Of a stretch of DNA of 64,000 nucleotides, positions 23,856 to 32,408 are shown piece by piece. Source of the stretch: Alienimonas californiensis (GTDB lineage Bacteria; Planctomycetota; Planctomycetia; Planctomycetales; Planctomycetaceae); assembly GCF_007743815.1 (NCBI RefSeq), contig NZ_CP036265.1, positions 186,001 to 250,000 on the forward strand. Direction: 5' to 3'. Every line of letters begins with the position of its first letter. Position 1 is the first letter of the stretch. A program made the position numbers and the translations under genes. The notes beneath the pieces are model-generated. The model was not told the DNA's origin. It saw only the letters and a program-made list of their open reading frames with translations, and did no database searches.

Positions 23856-26038
23856 GCTTCGCCCACCCCGCCCTGTTGTCCCTGTTGGCGCTGGCGGCGG
23901 CGCCGGGGGTGATTCATTGGCTCGTCGGGCGGTGGGCGCCGGTGGAGCCTTGGGCGGCGATGCGGTTCCTCACCGTCGTCACGCCGGCCCGACGGCGGTC
24001 GGAATTACGGGATCGGCTCGTGCTGGCGGCCCGCACGTTGGCCCTGGTGCTGGCGGCGGTCGCGGCGGCGGGGCCGCGGGCGGTCGGGTGGGGGGACGGG
24101 GTGGGGTCCGCCGCGGACGATCCGCCCACGCTGCACGTGGTCGTGCTGGACGACTCTCTCTCCACCGCCCGCCCCCGCGGCGAGGGGTCGGCCTTCGTCG
24201 GACTGCGGCGGTCCGCCCTGGAGATCGCGGCGACCGCCAACCCCGCGGACCGCTTCGCCCTGGTGCGAACGGCGAAGACGGACCCGCTGACCGGGCCGCC
24301 CCGGACGCTGGGGCCGGTCGGGGCGGCGGAGTTTCGCCGGAACGTCGCCGCGGCCGAGCCGCTGCCTGCCGCGGGGAACGCGCCCGCCGCCCTCGCCGCC
24401 GCCGCGGAACTGCTGGATGTACAGGCCGACCGCTTTCCCCGCGTCGACGTCGCCGTGCTGACCGATCGGGCCGCGACGGATTGGGACGGCCCGGCGTTCG
24501 CGGCGGCGCTGGACCGCCTGCGGGCGGCGGGTCGCGGGGCGAACGTGGTGCGGTGGCTCGGTCCGTCCGGGGCGGGGCCGGCGGGCCGGGTGATCGTCGA
24601 TCTCTCCGTGAGTGCCGGCGACCCGGACCCGCGTCTGAACGCCCGCCCCCGCGTCGGGGCGCCGGCGGAACTGACGGCGACGGTGCGTTCGTTCGGACCG
24701 CGGCCGGCGGGGGCGGTCGCCTTCTTCGTGAACGAGCGGTTCGTCGGCCGGGCGGCGCTGCCGGCGGTCGTTCCGGAAGATCTAGAACCCGTCGGAACGA
24801 CGGCGGCGATCCCAGTCACGTTCGAGACCGCGGAACCGGCCCGGGCGGAGGCCCGCTTGGAGGGCGAGCCGGGGCCGCCGGCGCTGGCGTCGCGGTTCGC
24901 GGTCCTGCCGGTGCGGAACCGGCTGCGGGTGTTGGTCGCCGCGGACCCGGCATTGAACGCCGCGGGGGCGGCGGGCGATCCGGGGTTCTATCTGGAACAG
25001 GCGCTGGCCGCGGATGCGGAGACGTTCGCGGTGGAACGCACCGACTTCGACACGCTTCCGACGCGCAATCTGGCGGCGTTCGACGCGGTCGCCGCCGCCG
25101 GCGCCCCGCCCCCGGACGCCGCCGCGGCGCTGCGGGCGTTTCTGGAGGAGGGCGGCGGGCTGTTCGTCGCCCTCCGCCCGACCGACGACCCGGCGGACCT
25201 GCGGGCTCTCTTCGCCGGTCCCCTCGGCGGCGTCGCCGTCGGACCGACGGTCGGCGTGGCGGACCCGACCGATCCCGCCGCGACCGGGTTCACGTTCGAG
25301 TTCGAATCGAAGGGAACCGACGCCGGCGCCGCGGCGCCGCTTGCCGGGGTGAGCGGGCTGCGCGGGGGGCTCGTCGTGGGGTTCCGTCGGCTGGAATCGA
25401 GGCCGTCGGCGGGGGCGTGGCCGCTGCGGGTCGTGGCCCGGTTTGCGGACGACGCCGGGCAGACCGTCGCCCCGGCGGTTCTGACGGCAACCGGCTCGGC
25501 GGGCGGGCGGGCGGCGGTGTTGGCGACCTCCGTCGACGCCGGCTGGGGCGGGCCGTGGCCGGTCGCGGGGGCGAGCTTCGTCCCGCTGGTCCGCGGCCTG
25601 ACGGCCTTCGCGGCGCTGTCGCCGACGTCGGGCAATGCGACGACCGGCGAGGCGTTGACGGACACGCGTCCGCCCGGTCGCTTCGCCCAGGCGGTCCGCG
25701 TCCGGCGGCCGGACGGGAGCGAACGGCTGGCCGCCGTGGTCGACGGCGTCGCCCGGTTCACGCAGACCGGGGAACCGGGGTTCTATCGGTTCCTGCCGGA
25801 GTCGAACGCGGCCCCGGCTCGATCTGCCGGTCAGGGCCGCTGGGTCGCGGTGAACGTTCCGCCGGCGGAGGCGGACCCGCGGCCCGCCGTGATTCCCGAA
25901 GCGGACGCCCCCGCAACGAACACGCCGACGGCGATCGCGGAACCGCGACCGCTGTCGGCGTGGGTCTGGGCGGCGACGCTGGCCGCCCTGCTGATCGAAC
26001 CGGCCCTCGCCCACCGGGGCGGGCAAACGGCCGGGTGA
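23852..26038 (+). CDS. BatA-domain membrane protein with periplasmic vWA-like region
   Basis: The 728-residue protein begins with the BatA N-terminal domain: helix one in HPALLSLLALAAAPGVIHWL with the typical WAAMRFL, then helix two in LVLAARTLALVLAAVAAAG. A long region follows that resembles the planctomycete version of the von Willebrand/gatase-like BatA family (LHVVVLDDSLSTARP, VDVAVLTDRAATDWDGPAFA). A final helix is LSAWVWAATLAALLIEPALA. The degenerate DDSLS replaces the DxSxS metal site. Bat proteins usually act with MoxR ATPases, DUF58 and other vWA proteins, none of which is in this window. Start GTG 23852 fits the domain start and the GTGA overlap with the upstream fragment. It is convergent, with a six-base gap, to the TolA-like gene. 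Confidence 0.85.
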   Translation: MSFAHPALLSLLALAAAPGVIHWLVGRWAPVEPWAAMRFLTVVTPARRRSELRDRLVLAARTLALVLAAVAAAGPRAVGWGDGVGSAADDPPTLHVVVLDDSLSTARPRGEGSAFVGLRRSALEIAATANPADRFALVRTAKTDPLTGPPRTLGPVGAAEFRRNVAAAEPLPAAGNAPAALAAAAELLDVQADRFPRVDVAVLTDRAATDWDGPAFAAALDRLRAAGRGANVVRWLGPSGAGPAGRVIVDLSVSAGDPDPRLNARPRVGAPAELTATVRSFGPRPAGAVAFFVNERFVGRAALPAVVPEDLEPVGTTAAIPVTFETAEPARAEARLEGEPGPPALASRFAVLPVRNRLRVLVAADPALNAAGAAGDPGFYLEQALAADAETFAVERTDFDTLPTRNLAAFDAVAAAGAPPPDAAAALRAFLEEGGGLFVALRPTDDPADLRALFAGPLGGVAVGPTVGVADPTDPAATGFTFEFESKGTDAGAAAPLAGVSGLRGGLVVGFRRLESRPSAGAWPLRVVARFADDAGQTVAPAVLTATGSAGGRAAVLATSVDAGWGGPWPVAGASFVPLVRGLTAFAALSPTSGNATTGEALTDTRPPGRFAQAVRVRRPDGSERLAAVVDGVARFTQTGEPGFYRFLPESNAAPARSAGQGRWVAVNVPPAEADPRPAVIPEADAPATNTPTAIAEPRPLSAWVWAATLAALLIEPALAHRGGQTAG

Positions 26039-26044
26039 CGGGAC

Positions 26045-27571
26045 TCAAATCGCGGTGGGCTCTTCGTCGGCGGCCTCTTCGCTCTCGTCCGCACCGTCCT
26101 CGGCCGGCTTCTCCTCCGCGGCGGGGGCCTCTTCGGCGTCCGTCTGCGGCGGCTCGGGGGTCTCCTCCTCCTTCATCTCCGGAGCGGCCTCGGCCGGCTT
26201 GGCTTCGGCTTCGGCTTCGGCTTTCTCCGCGGCGGCCTTCTCGGCGGCAGCCTTTTCAGCGGCGGCCTTGGCTTCGGCTTCCTGCTTGGCCTTCTGATCG
26301 GCCATCGCCTTTTCCTTGGCGGCCTGCTCCGCCTCGGCCTTGGCCTTGGCTTCGGCTTCCGCCTTGGCCTTCTCCGCGGCCTTCTGTTCGGCCATCGCCT
26401 TCTCGGCGGCGGCCTTTTCCGCAGCGGCTTTCTCGGCGGCGGCCTTGGCCATCGCGGCCTGCTTGGCTTCGGCCTCGGCCTTCGCCTTGGCGGCGGCTTC
26501 CTCGGCCTTTTTGCGGGCCTCGGCCTCCTCCTTGGCCTTCTCGGCGGCCTTTTTCTCCGCCATCGCCTTCTCCTTGGCGGCCTGCTCCGCCTTGGCCCGT
26601 TCGGCCTCCGCGTTGGCTTTGGCTTCGGCGGCCATCGCGGCGGACTTCGCCTGTTCGGCGGCGGCCTTGGCCTTGGCGGCAGCCTTTTCCGCTTCGGCCT
26701 GCTCCGCTGCGGCGGCGGGGGCGGCGGGGGTCATGGCGGGGGCGGCGGCGGCCTCCGGTTTGACGGAGGGTTCGGCGTTCACGACCGGGGCGGCGTTCTC
26801 GGCCGGGGCGCCCGGCTGGGGGTAGGCGACGCGGCTCCACTTGCCGGCGTCGGCGGAGAAGGCCGCGAAACCCTGCTCCGACCGCACCGTCACGTAGCGG
26901 GAGGCGACAATCGGCGAAGCGTCCGCCTCAGCGTCCTCCAGCGGGAGGAAATCGCCGGTCCCGGACGCGGCGCTGTAGGCGTACACGCCGCCCTCCACGC
27001 GGATCGCGGCGAGGTCGCCGTTGACGATCGGCGGGGCGGAGGCGCCGCGCTGGCCGAGGTCGTGGGAGCCCCACTTGCCGGAGTTCCCGCCGTAGGCGTA
27101 CACGCGGCCGTCGACCTTCAGCATCATCACGCCGGAGCCCACCACCGGCTTCACTTGGCCGCGTTCCTCCGCCGGCACGTCGACCGGCAGGGGCGCCAGT
27201 TCGCCCTGCGAGGGGCTGTAGCCCCACACTTTGGAGCCGTCCGGGGAGATCAGCGCCGCCGGACCCGCGGAGGACTCGATGAAGGTGCCGGTGGGCGCCG
27301 CCGGCCGGGCCGGGGCGGCGGAGGACCGCGCGGCCGACGCCGCCTGCGAACCGACCGCCTGCGAGGCGGCCGGGCCGGACAGGACGCGAACCGACCCGGG
27401 CACGATCCGTTCCGCCCCCCCCCGCTGGCCGTAGGCCTGGGCGGCGTAGGGGCGGGCGTTGTACGTCGGGCTGTAAGACCGGATCGGGACGCCCGGGGGG
27501 CTCGCAAACTGGGCACTGGCGGGAAGAGCGCCGCCGGCGAGCAGCGCGGCGGCGAGGACGGGGCGAAGCAT
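26045..27571 (-). CDS. Exported protein with TolA-like Ala/Lys/Glu coiled coil
   Basis: The 508-residue protein starts with a signal peptide (MLRPVLAAALLAGGALPASA). Residues of about 95-250 contain repeated beta segments (DGSKVWGYSPSQGELAPLPV, VDGRVYAYGGNSGKWGSHDL, EGGVYAYSAASGTGDFLPLE) that resemble blades of a propeller. The second half is an extremely biased helix of Ala, Lys and Glu, over 160 residues (such as AAEKAKAEAEAKAKAEAEQA), like the periplasmic domain of TolA. It ends in an acidic tail. A role in spanning the periplasm or tethering is plausible from the coil. No TonB/TolA C-terminal domain is present. It stands alone on the minus strand. Confidence 0.8.
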   Translation of the reverse strand: MLRPVLAAALLAGGALPASAQFASPPGVPIRSYSPTYNARPYAAQAYGQRGGAERIVPGSVRVLSGPAASQAVGSQAASAARSSAAPARPAAPTGTFIESSAGPAALISPDGSKVWGYSPSQGELAPLPVDVPAEERGQVKPVVGSGVMMLKVDGRVYAYGGNSGKWGSHDLGQRGASAPPIVNGDLAAIRVEGGVYAYSAASGTGDFLPLEDAEADASPIVASRYVTVRSEQGFAAFSADAGKWSRVAYPQPGAPAENAAPVVNAEPSVKPEAAAAPAMTPAAPAAAAEQAEAEKAAAKAKAAAEQAKSAAMAAEAKANAEAERAKAEQAAKEKAMAEKKAAEKAKEEAEARKKAEEAAAKAKAEAEAKQAAMAKAAAEKAAAEKAAAEKAMAEQKAAEKAKAEAEAKAKAEAEQAAKEKAMADQKAKQEAEAKAAAEKAAAEKAAAEKAEAEAEAKPAEAAPEMKEEETPEPPQTDAEEAPAAEEKPAEDGADESEEAADEEPTAI

Positions 27572-28004
27572 GAGCGACGAAACGATCGGGGTGGCGAAAA
27601 CGAGGTGGGGCTCGGCAATCCGGCGACGACGCAGCCGCGACCGGGCTTACCCATCCTGCCCAGTCTCTCAGTGCTGCGTCCATCGGGGAACGCCGTAGCG
27701 TGCGCCCGGCGGCCGTGAAAAAAGGCTGCGGGACCGGGCTGTAGGGGCGCAACGCCCGCTCGCGGGGTCCGGAGAGCCGGCGGGAGCGGAACCGAAACGG
27801 GACGAAGCGGGTCTGTGAGGCGTCGGTCGGGTACAGGAGGTCCCGGCGGGGTGGTACACTGCGGGATCGTCCGACGGTCGCGCCGCCCCGGCCTCGCCCC
27901 GGCGTGTTCCCGTTCCCCCCGCCCGCCGCCTCGTCCGCCGGTTCCCGCCGTGCGTGACCCGTCGCCGGCCGGCGTCCGCGTTTCTCCCCGCCCCGAGTCT
28001 TCCC
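27572..28004. other. Intergenic region between the coiled-coil and acetolactate synthase genes
   Basis: This 433-base divergent stretch should hold the promoters of both genes. I see no leader-peptide attenuator, no convincing -35/-10 pair and no gene. The only structure noted is a small GGGCG-CAA-CGCCC palindrome near 27745. GTG 27954, in frame with acetolactate synthase, is a possible earlier start. Confidence 0.5.
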
Positions 28005-29867
28005 TTGTCCACCGCCGCCCCCGCCGCGCCCTCCGCCCCGCACGCGGCCGGCGTCGCCGTTGATTCCCAAAAAACGGCTTCCGGCAAGCCCGCCGCCAAA
28101 AAGACTCTCAACGGGGCCGAGATTCTGGTCGCCGGGCTGGTCAAGCAGGGCGTGAAGAACATCTTCGCCTATCCGGGCGGCGCCAGCATGCCCCTGCACC
28201 AGGCGTTGCTGGCGGCTCAGGACGAACTCCGCACGATCCTGCCCCGCCACGAGCAGGGCGGCGGCTTCGCCGCCCAGGGCGTGGCCCGGGTGACGGGCGA
28301 CGTCGGCGTGTGCATGGCGACCAGCGGCCCGGGGGCGACGAACCTCGTCACCGCCATCGCCGACGCCAAGCTGGACAGCGTCCCGATGGTGGCGATCACC
28401 GGGCAGGTGCCCCAGGCGGTGATCGGCAGCGACGCCTTCCAGGAGACTCCCATGGTGGAGATCTCCCGGTCGATCACCAAGCACGCCTACATGATCACCG
28501 ACGTGCGGGACGTGGCCCGCATCGTCAAGGAGGCCTTCTTCATCGCCCGGACCGGCCGCCCCGGCCCGGTGCTGATCGACTTCCCCAAGGACGTGCAGCT
28601 GGCGACCCTCGACGCCGCCGACGTCGACCACGACCCGGCCCTGGACCTGCCCGGCTACAACCCGGTCGTCAACCCACCCAAGCCGGCCCAGATCAAGCAG
28701 ATCCTCGCGGCGATCAAACGCAGCAAGAAGCCGGTCATTTACGTCGGCGGCGGCTGCGTGACGGGCGGCTCCAGCGACGAGCTGACCAGCTTCGCCCTGA
28801 AGACCGGCATCCCCGTGACCACCACGGTGATGGGCATCGGCAGCTTCCCCGGCGAGCATGAGCAGAACCTGCACATGCTCGGGATGCACGGCACCGTGCC
28901 GGCGAACTACGCCGTCAACGAGGCCGACCTGCTGCTCGCCTTCGGCGTGCGGTTCGACGACCGCGTGACCGGCAAACTGGAGGAGTTCGCCCGCCACGGC
29001 AAGATCGTCCACGTCGACATCGACCCGGCGGAGATCCACAAGAACAAAGAGGCCCACATCCCGGTCCACGCGGACCTCGGCAAGACGCTGGAGGCCCTCA
29101 ACGCCGCCTTCGACCCCGCCGACGCCCCGGACATCGCCGCCTGGCGGGACCAGATCGCCGAGTGGAAGCAGAAGCACCCGCTGGCCTATTCCGAAACCGG
29201 CCCCGGCGGCGACACCGAAGCGATCCTCCAGCAGCACGCGATCAAAACGCTCTACGAGCGGACCAAGTCGCGGAACCCGTACGTCGCCGTCGGCGTGGGT
29301 CAGCACCAGATGTGGAGCGCCCAGTTCTTCAAGTTCGCCAAGCCGCGCCACTGGCTGAGCAGTTCCGGCCTCGGCACGATGGGCTTCGGCCTGCCCGCCG
29401 CGATGGGCGTGGCGGCGGAACTGCCGGACGAGTTGGTGATCGACATCGACGGCGACGGCAGTTTCCTGATGAACGTCCAGGAACTGGCGACCCTCACCTG
29501 CGAGAAGCTGCCGGTCAAAATCCTGCTGCTCAACAACCAGCACCTCGGCATGGTCGTCCAGTGGGAAGACCGCTTCATGAGCGGCCGCCGCGCCCACACC
29601 TACCTCGGCCCGATCGACAACCCGGAGTGGTTCGGCCAGGGCACCGGCGACACCCAAGGCGAGACCTACCCCAACTTCGTGCAGATCGCCCGCGGATTCG
29701 GCGTCGAGGCCGCCCAGGTCCGCAAGAAGAGCGAACTGCCCGCCGCCCTCGATAAAATGATCGAGGCGAAGGGCCCCTACCTGCTGGACGTGATCTGCCC
29801 CTATCAGGAGCACGTGCTCCCGATGATCCCTGCCGGCGGCACCGCCCGGGACATCATCACGGAGTAA
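28005..29867 (+). CDS. ilvB: Acetolactate synthase, large (catalytic) subunit
   Basis: This ThDP-dependent enzyme makes acetolactate or acetohydroxybutyrate, the first common step of branched-chain amino acid synthesis. Visible landmarks are the catalytic Glu in [15 protein letters not shown], the [10 protein letters not shown] loop, the FAD-domain segment [15 protein letters not shown] and [15 protein letters not shown]. The ThDP/Mg motif [12 protein letters not shown] runs on to [18 protein letters not shown]. About 620 residues is slightly long because of a low-complexity N-terminus ([13 protein letters not shown]). The start is uncertain: TTG 28005 is preferred, GTG 27954 is possible. No ilvN regulatory subunit or ilvC lies nearby, so the operon is split or the partner is elsewhere. 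A strong hairpin follows. Confidence 0.93.
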   Translation: MSTAAPAAPSAPHAAGVAVDSQKTASGKPAAKKTLNGAEILVAGLVKQGVKNIFAYPGGASMPLHQALLAAQDELRTILPRHEQGGGFAAQGVARVTGDVGVCMATSGPGATNLVTAIADAKLDSVPMVAITGQVPQAVIGSDAFQETPMVEISRSITKHAYMITDVRDVARIVKEAFFIARTGRPGPVLIDFPKDVQLATLDAADVDHDPALDLPGYNPVVNPPKPAQIKQILAAIKRSKKPVIYVGGGCVTGGSSDELTSFALKTGIPVTTTVMGIGSFPGEHEQNLHMLGMHGTVPANYAVNEADLLLAFGVRFDDRVTGKLEEFARHGKIVHVDIDPAEIHKNKEAHIPVHADLGKTLEALNAAFDPADAPDIAAWRDQIAEWKQKHPLAYSETGPGGDTEAILQQHAIKTLYERTKSRNPYVAVGVGQHQMWSAQFFKFAKPRHWLSSSGLGTMGFGLPAAMGVAAELPDELVIDIDGDGSFLMNVQELATLTCEKLPVKILLLNNQHLGMVVQWEDRFMSGRRAHTYLGPIDNPEWFGQGTGDTQGETYPNFVQIARGFGVEAAQVRKKSELPAALDKMIEAKGPYLLDVICPYQEHVLPMIPAGGTARDIITE

Positions 29868-29889
29868 CTCCGGCGAATCGTGTGAGCCC

Positions 29890-29930
29890 AGCGACCCGGA
29901 CGCGTTCAGCGGCCGGGTCGCTGTCGTTTG
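29890..29930 (+). terminator. Terminator hairpin after acetolactate synthase
   Basis: AGCGACCCGG (29890-29899) pairs perfectly with CCGGGTCGCT (29913-29922), followed by GTCGTTTG. It lies 22 bases after the stop codon and separates ilvB from the oxidoreductase gene. Confidence 0.7.
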
Positions 29931-29962
29931 AGCCAACGTTTTTCGAGATTGAGGACAGCCCA

Positions 29963-30979
29963 ATGCCCGCTTCCGGTTCCATCGTCCGCTGGGGAATCCT
30001 TGGCGCCGCCCGCATCGCCGTGAACAAGGTGATCCCGGCGACCCAACGGGCCGCGAACGCGGAGGTCGTCGCCATCGCCAGCCGCCGCCGGGACGCCGCC
30101 GAACGGGCCGCCGCCGACCTCGGTATCTCCCGCGTCCACGACAGCTACGAAGCCCTGCTGGCGGACGAGAACGTCGACGCGGTTTATATCCCCCTGCCGA
30201 ACGACGCCCACGTGCCTTGGTCGCTCAAGGCGCTGGCGGCCGGCAAGCACGTGCTCTGCGAGAAGCCGCTGGCGCTGTCGTCCGTGGAGGCTCAAACCCT
30301 CGTCGACGCCGCCGCGGCCCACCCGGAATTGAAGGTGATGGAGGCGTTCATGTATCGCCTGCATCCGCAGTGGGTGCGGTTCAAAGAGTTGATCGACGGC
30401 GGGGCGATCGGAGAATTGAAGTCGATCCAATCCTTCTTCAGCTATTTCAATCGGAACGCCGACGACATCCGCAACGACCCCGCCAAAGGCGGCGGGGCGT
30501 TGATGGACATCGGTTGCTATCAGATCTCCCTCTCCCGCTGGCTGTTCGACGCCGAACCGGACCGCGTGCTGGGCCGCATCGAAATCGACCCGGACTACGG
30601 CACCGACCGCATCGCGGACGGCGTCCTCGACTTCGGCCGCGGCACGTCGACGTTCACCTGTTCGACGCAGCTTGTGCCCTATCAGCGGGTCAACGCGTTC
30701 GGCACGGCGGGCCGGGTCGAACTGGAGATCCCCTTCAACGCCCCGCCGAACGCCCCCTGCGTGCTGCATCTTCAATCCGGCCGCGCCGGCGAATACGGCG
30801 CCCCCGTGCGGGAGGACTTGCCCGTCGCCGATCAATACACCCTCCAGGCGGAGGCCTTCGGAGACGCGGTGTTAAACGACACGCCCGTCCCCACTCCGCT
30901 GACCGACGCCGTCGCCAACCTGCGGGTGATCGAAGCCTTGAGGGCCAGCGACGAGCGCGGGGCGTGGGAAACGCTTTGA
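29963..30979 (+). CDS. Gfo/Idh/MocA-family NAD(P)-dependent oxidoreductase
   Basis: The 338-residue cytoplasmic dehydrogenase has an N-terminal Rossmann fold (RWGILGAARIAVNKVIPATQ), the family hallmark EKP in HVLCEKPLALS, and the second domain with GGGALMDIGCYQISLSRWLF. Members oxidise or reduce sugars, inositols or sugar derivatives using a bound nicotinamide cofactor; the exact substrate cannot be read. ATG 29963 is chosen since GAGGA lies eight bases upstream, a modest Shine-Dalgarno site. The stop overlaps the next gene by four bases (TTGA), suggesting coupled translation. Confidence 0.92.
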   Translation: MPASGSIVRWGILGAARIAVNKVIPATQRAANAEVVAIASRRRDAAERAAADLGISRVHDSYEALLADENVDAVYIPLPNDAHVPWSLKALAAGKHVLCEKPLALSSVEAQTLVDAAAAHPELKVMEAFMYRLHPQWVRFKELIDGGAIGELKSIQSFFSYFNRNADDIRNDPAKGGGALMDIGCYQISLSRWLFDAEPDRVLGRIEIDPDYGTDRIADGVLDFGRGTSTFTCSTQLVPYQRVNAFGTAGRVELEIPFNAPPNAPCVLHLQSGRAGEYGAPVREDLPVADQYTLQAEAFGDAVLNDTPVPTPLTDAVANLRVIEALRASDERGAWETL

Positions 30980-31815
30980 CCGAGACCGCACTGCCGCCGG
31001 CTCCCGACTCCGCCGCATGGCGGACGCTCGCAGGGCTGTATTGGGGACCGACCGGCTGGCGGACAGGGGATCCGTCGGCGGTTCCGGCCGAGGAGATCGC
31101 ACACGCTAAAGCCGCCGGCGTGTTGTTCGACCCGGTCCGAATTCCTCACGCCCGGGCAGTCGACCGGGTTCGGGAGGCCGCCTCCGCGGTCGACGCCCGT
31201 CGGGCAGCAGACGCCTTCGCCGTCAGTCTCCGCAGCCGACGGATGGACCTGCGGAGCGTCCTCGGCAGCTTCGCGGCCGCCCGTCTGACGCCCCCGCACC
31301 GTCGCTCCGAGTCGGCCCCCATGCCCTGCGCGGTGTGCGGGTTCGGGGGGACCGGGTCGCGGCCGGTGGACCTGAACGTGTTAAACTTCGAACGACTCAA
31401 GTGGGGCGGCGTCCGGCACGACAGCCCGGTCTACGCCGCGTTCGACTTGGAACGCTTCGCGGAACTCCCGCCGTGCGGACCCGGCCCCGTCGACCGGGCG
31501 GCGCTGCGGGAGCTACTCGACCGAATCGCCGCGGTCCCGCCGGACGTCACGGGGGCCACGCTGCAAAAGGAACTCCGAGGGGCGTTCCCATCCAATAAGG
31601 ATGAGCGAGACGGCGTCGCAGCGATCCTCGGGCACTGCGGCGTCTTAGCGACGCCGGCGAAACCCGGACATTTCCCCAACTTCGTCCCCCACCGCGATCG
31701 GGCCGCGCCGGCCGGCCGCGTCGACATGCCTTACCCGGCCGGCTGGTGGACTGGTACTGACGGCCTGAACGCGGAGGCCGTCCGGTTCTGGTTTGGGCAT
31801 CTCTTGGACGACTGA
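30976..31815 (+). CDS. Conserved protein of unknown function, coupled to the oxidoreductase
   Basis: This 279-residue soluble protein starts at a TTG that overlaps the previous stop codon (TTGA), the best evidence that it is real and co-translated. The N-terminus is mixed helix (WRTLAGLYWGPTGWRTGD). A CxxC pair occurs in MPCAVCGFGG, followed by LNVLNFERLKWGGVRH and a C-terminal YPAGWWTGTDGLNAEAVRFW. No catalytic motif, signal peptide or membrane helix is seen. I do not recognise the family. The CxxC alone is not enough to claim zinc binding. Confidence 0.75.
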   Translation: MTETALPPAPDSAAWRTLAGLYWGPTGWRTGDPSAVPAEEIAHAKAAGVLFDPVRIPHARAVDRVREAASAVDARRAADAFAVSLRSRRMDLRSVLGSFAAARLTPPHRRSESAPMPCAVCGFGGTGSRPVDLNVLNFERLKWGGVRHDSPVYAAFDLERFAELPPCGPGPVDRAALRELLDRIAAVPPDVTGATLQKELRGAFPSNKDERDGVAAILGHCGVLATPAKPGHFPNFVPHRDRAAPAGRVDMPYPAGWWTGTDGLNAEAVRFWFGHLLDD

Positions 31816-31898
31816 TCGCCCCGAACCGATCGCGGCGAGCGCTCAGGCCTTCGAAGCGCCAGTTGACGTTGTGTGCCGACGGCTGATAGAGCGCACCG

Positions 31899-32408
31899 AT
31901 GTTCGCCCTCGCCCTACTGCTCGTCGTCGATCCGCCGCCGGCCAGTTTTCGCTGGGAGGTCCGGGAGACCGTCACGGTCGGGGACGCCGCCCCGACCGTG
32001 ACGACCGAATCAGTGGAGGCCGCCGTCGCCGCCGACGGGACGTTCTCCGCCCGCGTCGTCGACGGCGCTCGAACTCGCACGCTCTCGGGAAAGGTCTGGA
32101 AGAGCAGCGATCACTGGTTATTCCAGGTCGGCTATCGCGAAGTCGTCGTCGACGGCTGGATCGCCGTCCCCGGCGGGCGGAAACCGTTCGAGAGCGTCAC
32201 AGAACATGACACATTTCTCTCGATCGACGCCCTCGGGAAGCCTGTCGTCATCGACGGAATCATTACGTCGTCGAAGCCGGAGGACGGCCCGGGGGAGCGG
32301 CGCGTTCGCTCCTATGCGAGCACCCTTCTCCCCGCCTTCGGGGCGCCGGCGACGCACGAGCCGGCCGTGGTTCAGGGGCTCTTTAAAATGGTCGATCCCG
32401 CCCCCTGA
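31899..32408 (+). CDS. Small possibly exported protein, unknown function
   Basis: The 169-residue frame begins with a short hydrophobic stretch (MFALALLLVVDPPPASF) that could be a weak signal peptide. It then shows beta-type strands (FRWEVRETVTVGDAAPTVTT, FSARVVDGARTRTLSGKVWK, HWLFQVGYREVVVDGWIAVP), consistent with a small beta-sandwich. No family recognised. It is convergent to the ASPIC-domain gene, and the two coding ends overlap by 37 bases (32372-32408). Start ATG 31899 is the first in frame; support is only open frame and composition. Confidence 0.55.
   Translation: MFALALLLVVDPPPASFRWEVRETVTVGDAAPTVTTESVEAAVAADGTFSARVVDGARTRTLSGKVWKSSDHWLFQVGYREVVVDGWIAVPGGRKPFESVTEHDTFLSIDALGKPVVIDGIITSSKPEDGPGERRVRSYASTLLPAFGAPATHEPAVVQGLFKMVDPAP

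Noticed and set aside
27572-28004. Attenuator or riboswitch upstream of acetolactate synthase
   Set aside because: No Leu/Ile/Val-rich leader peptide and no mutually exclusive hairpins were found; only one small palindrome is present.
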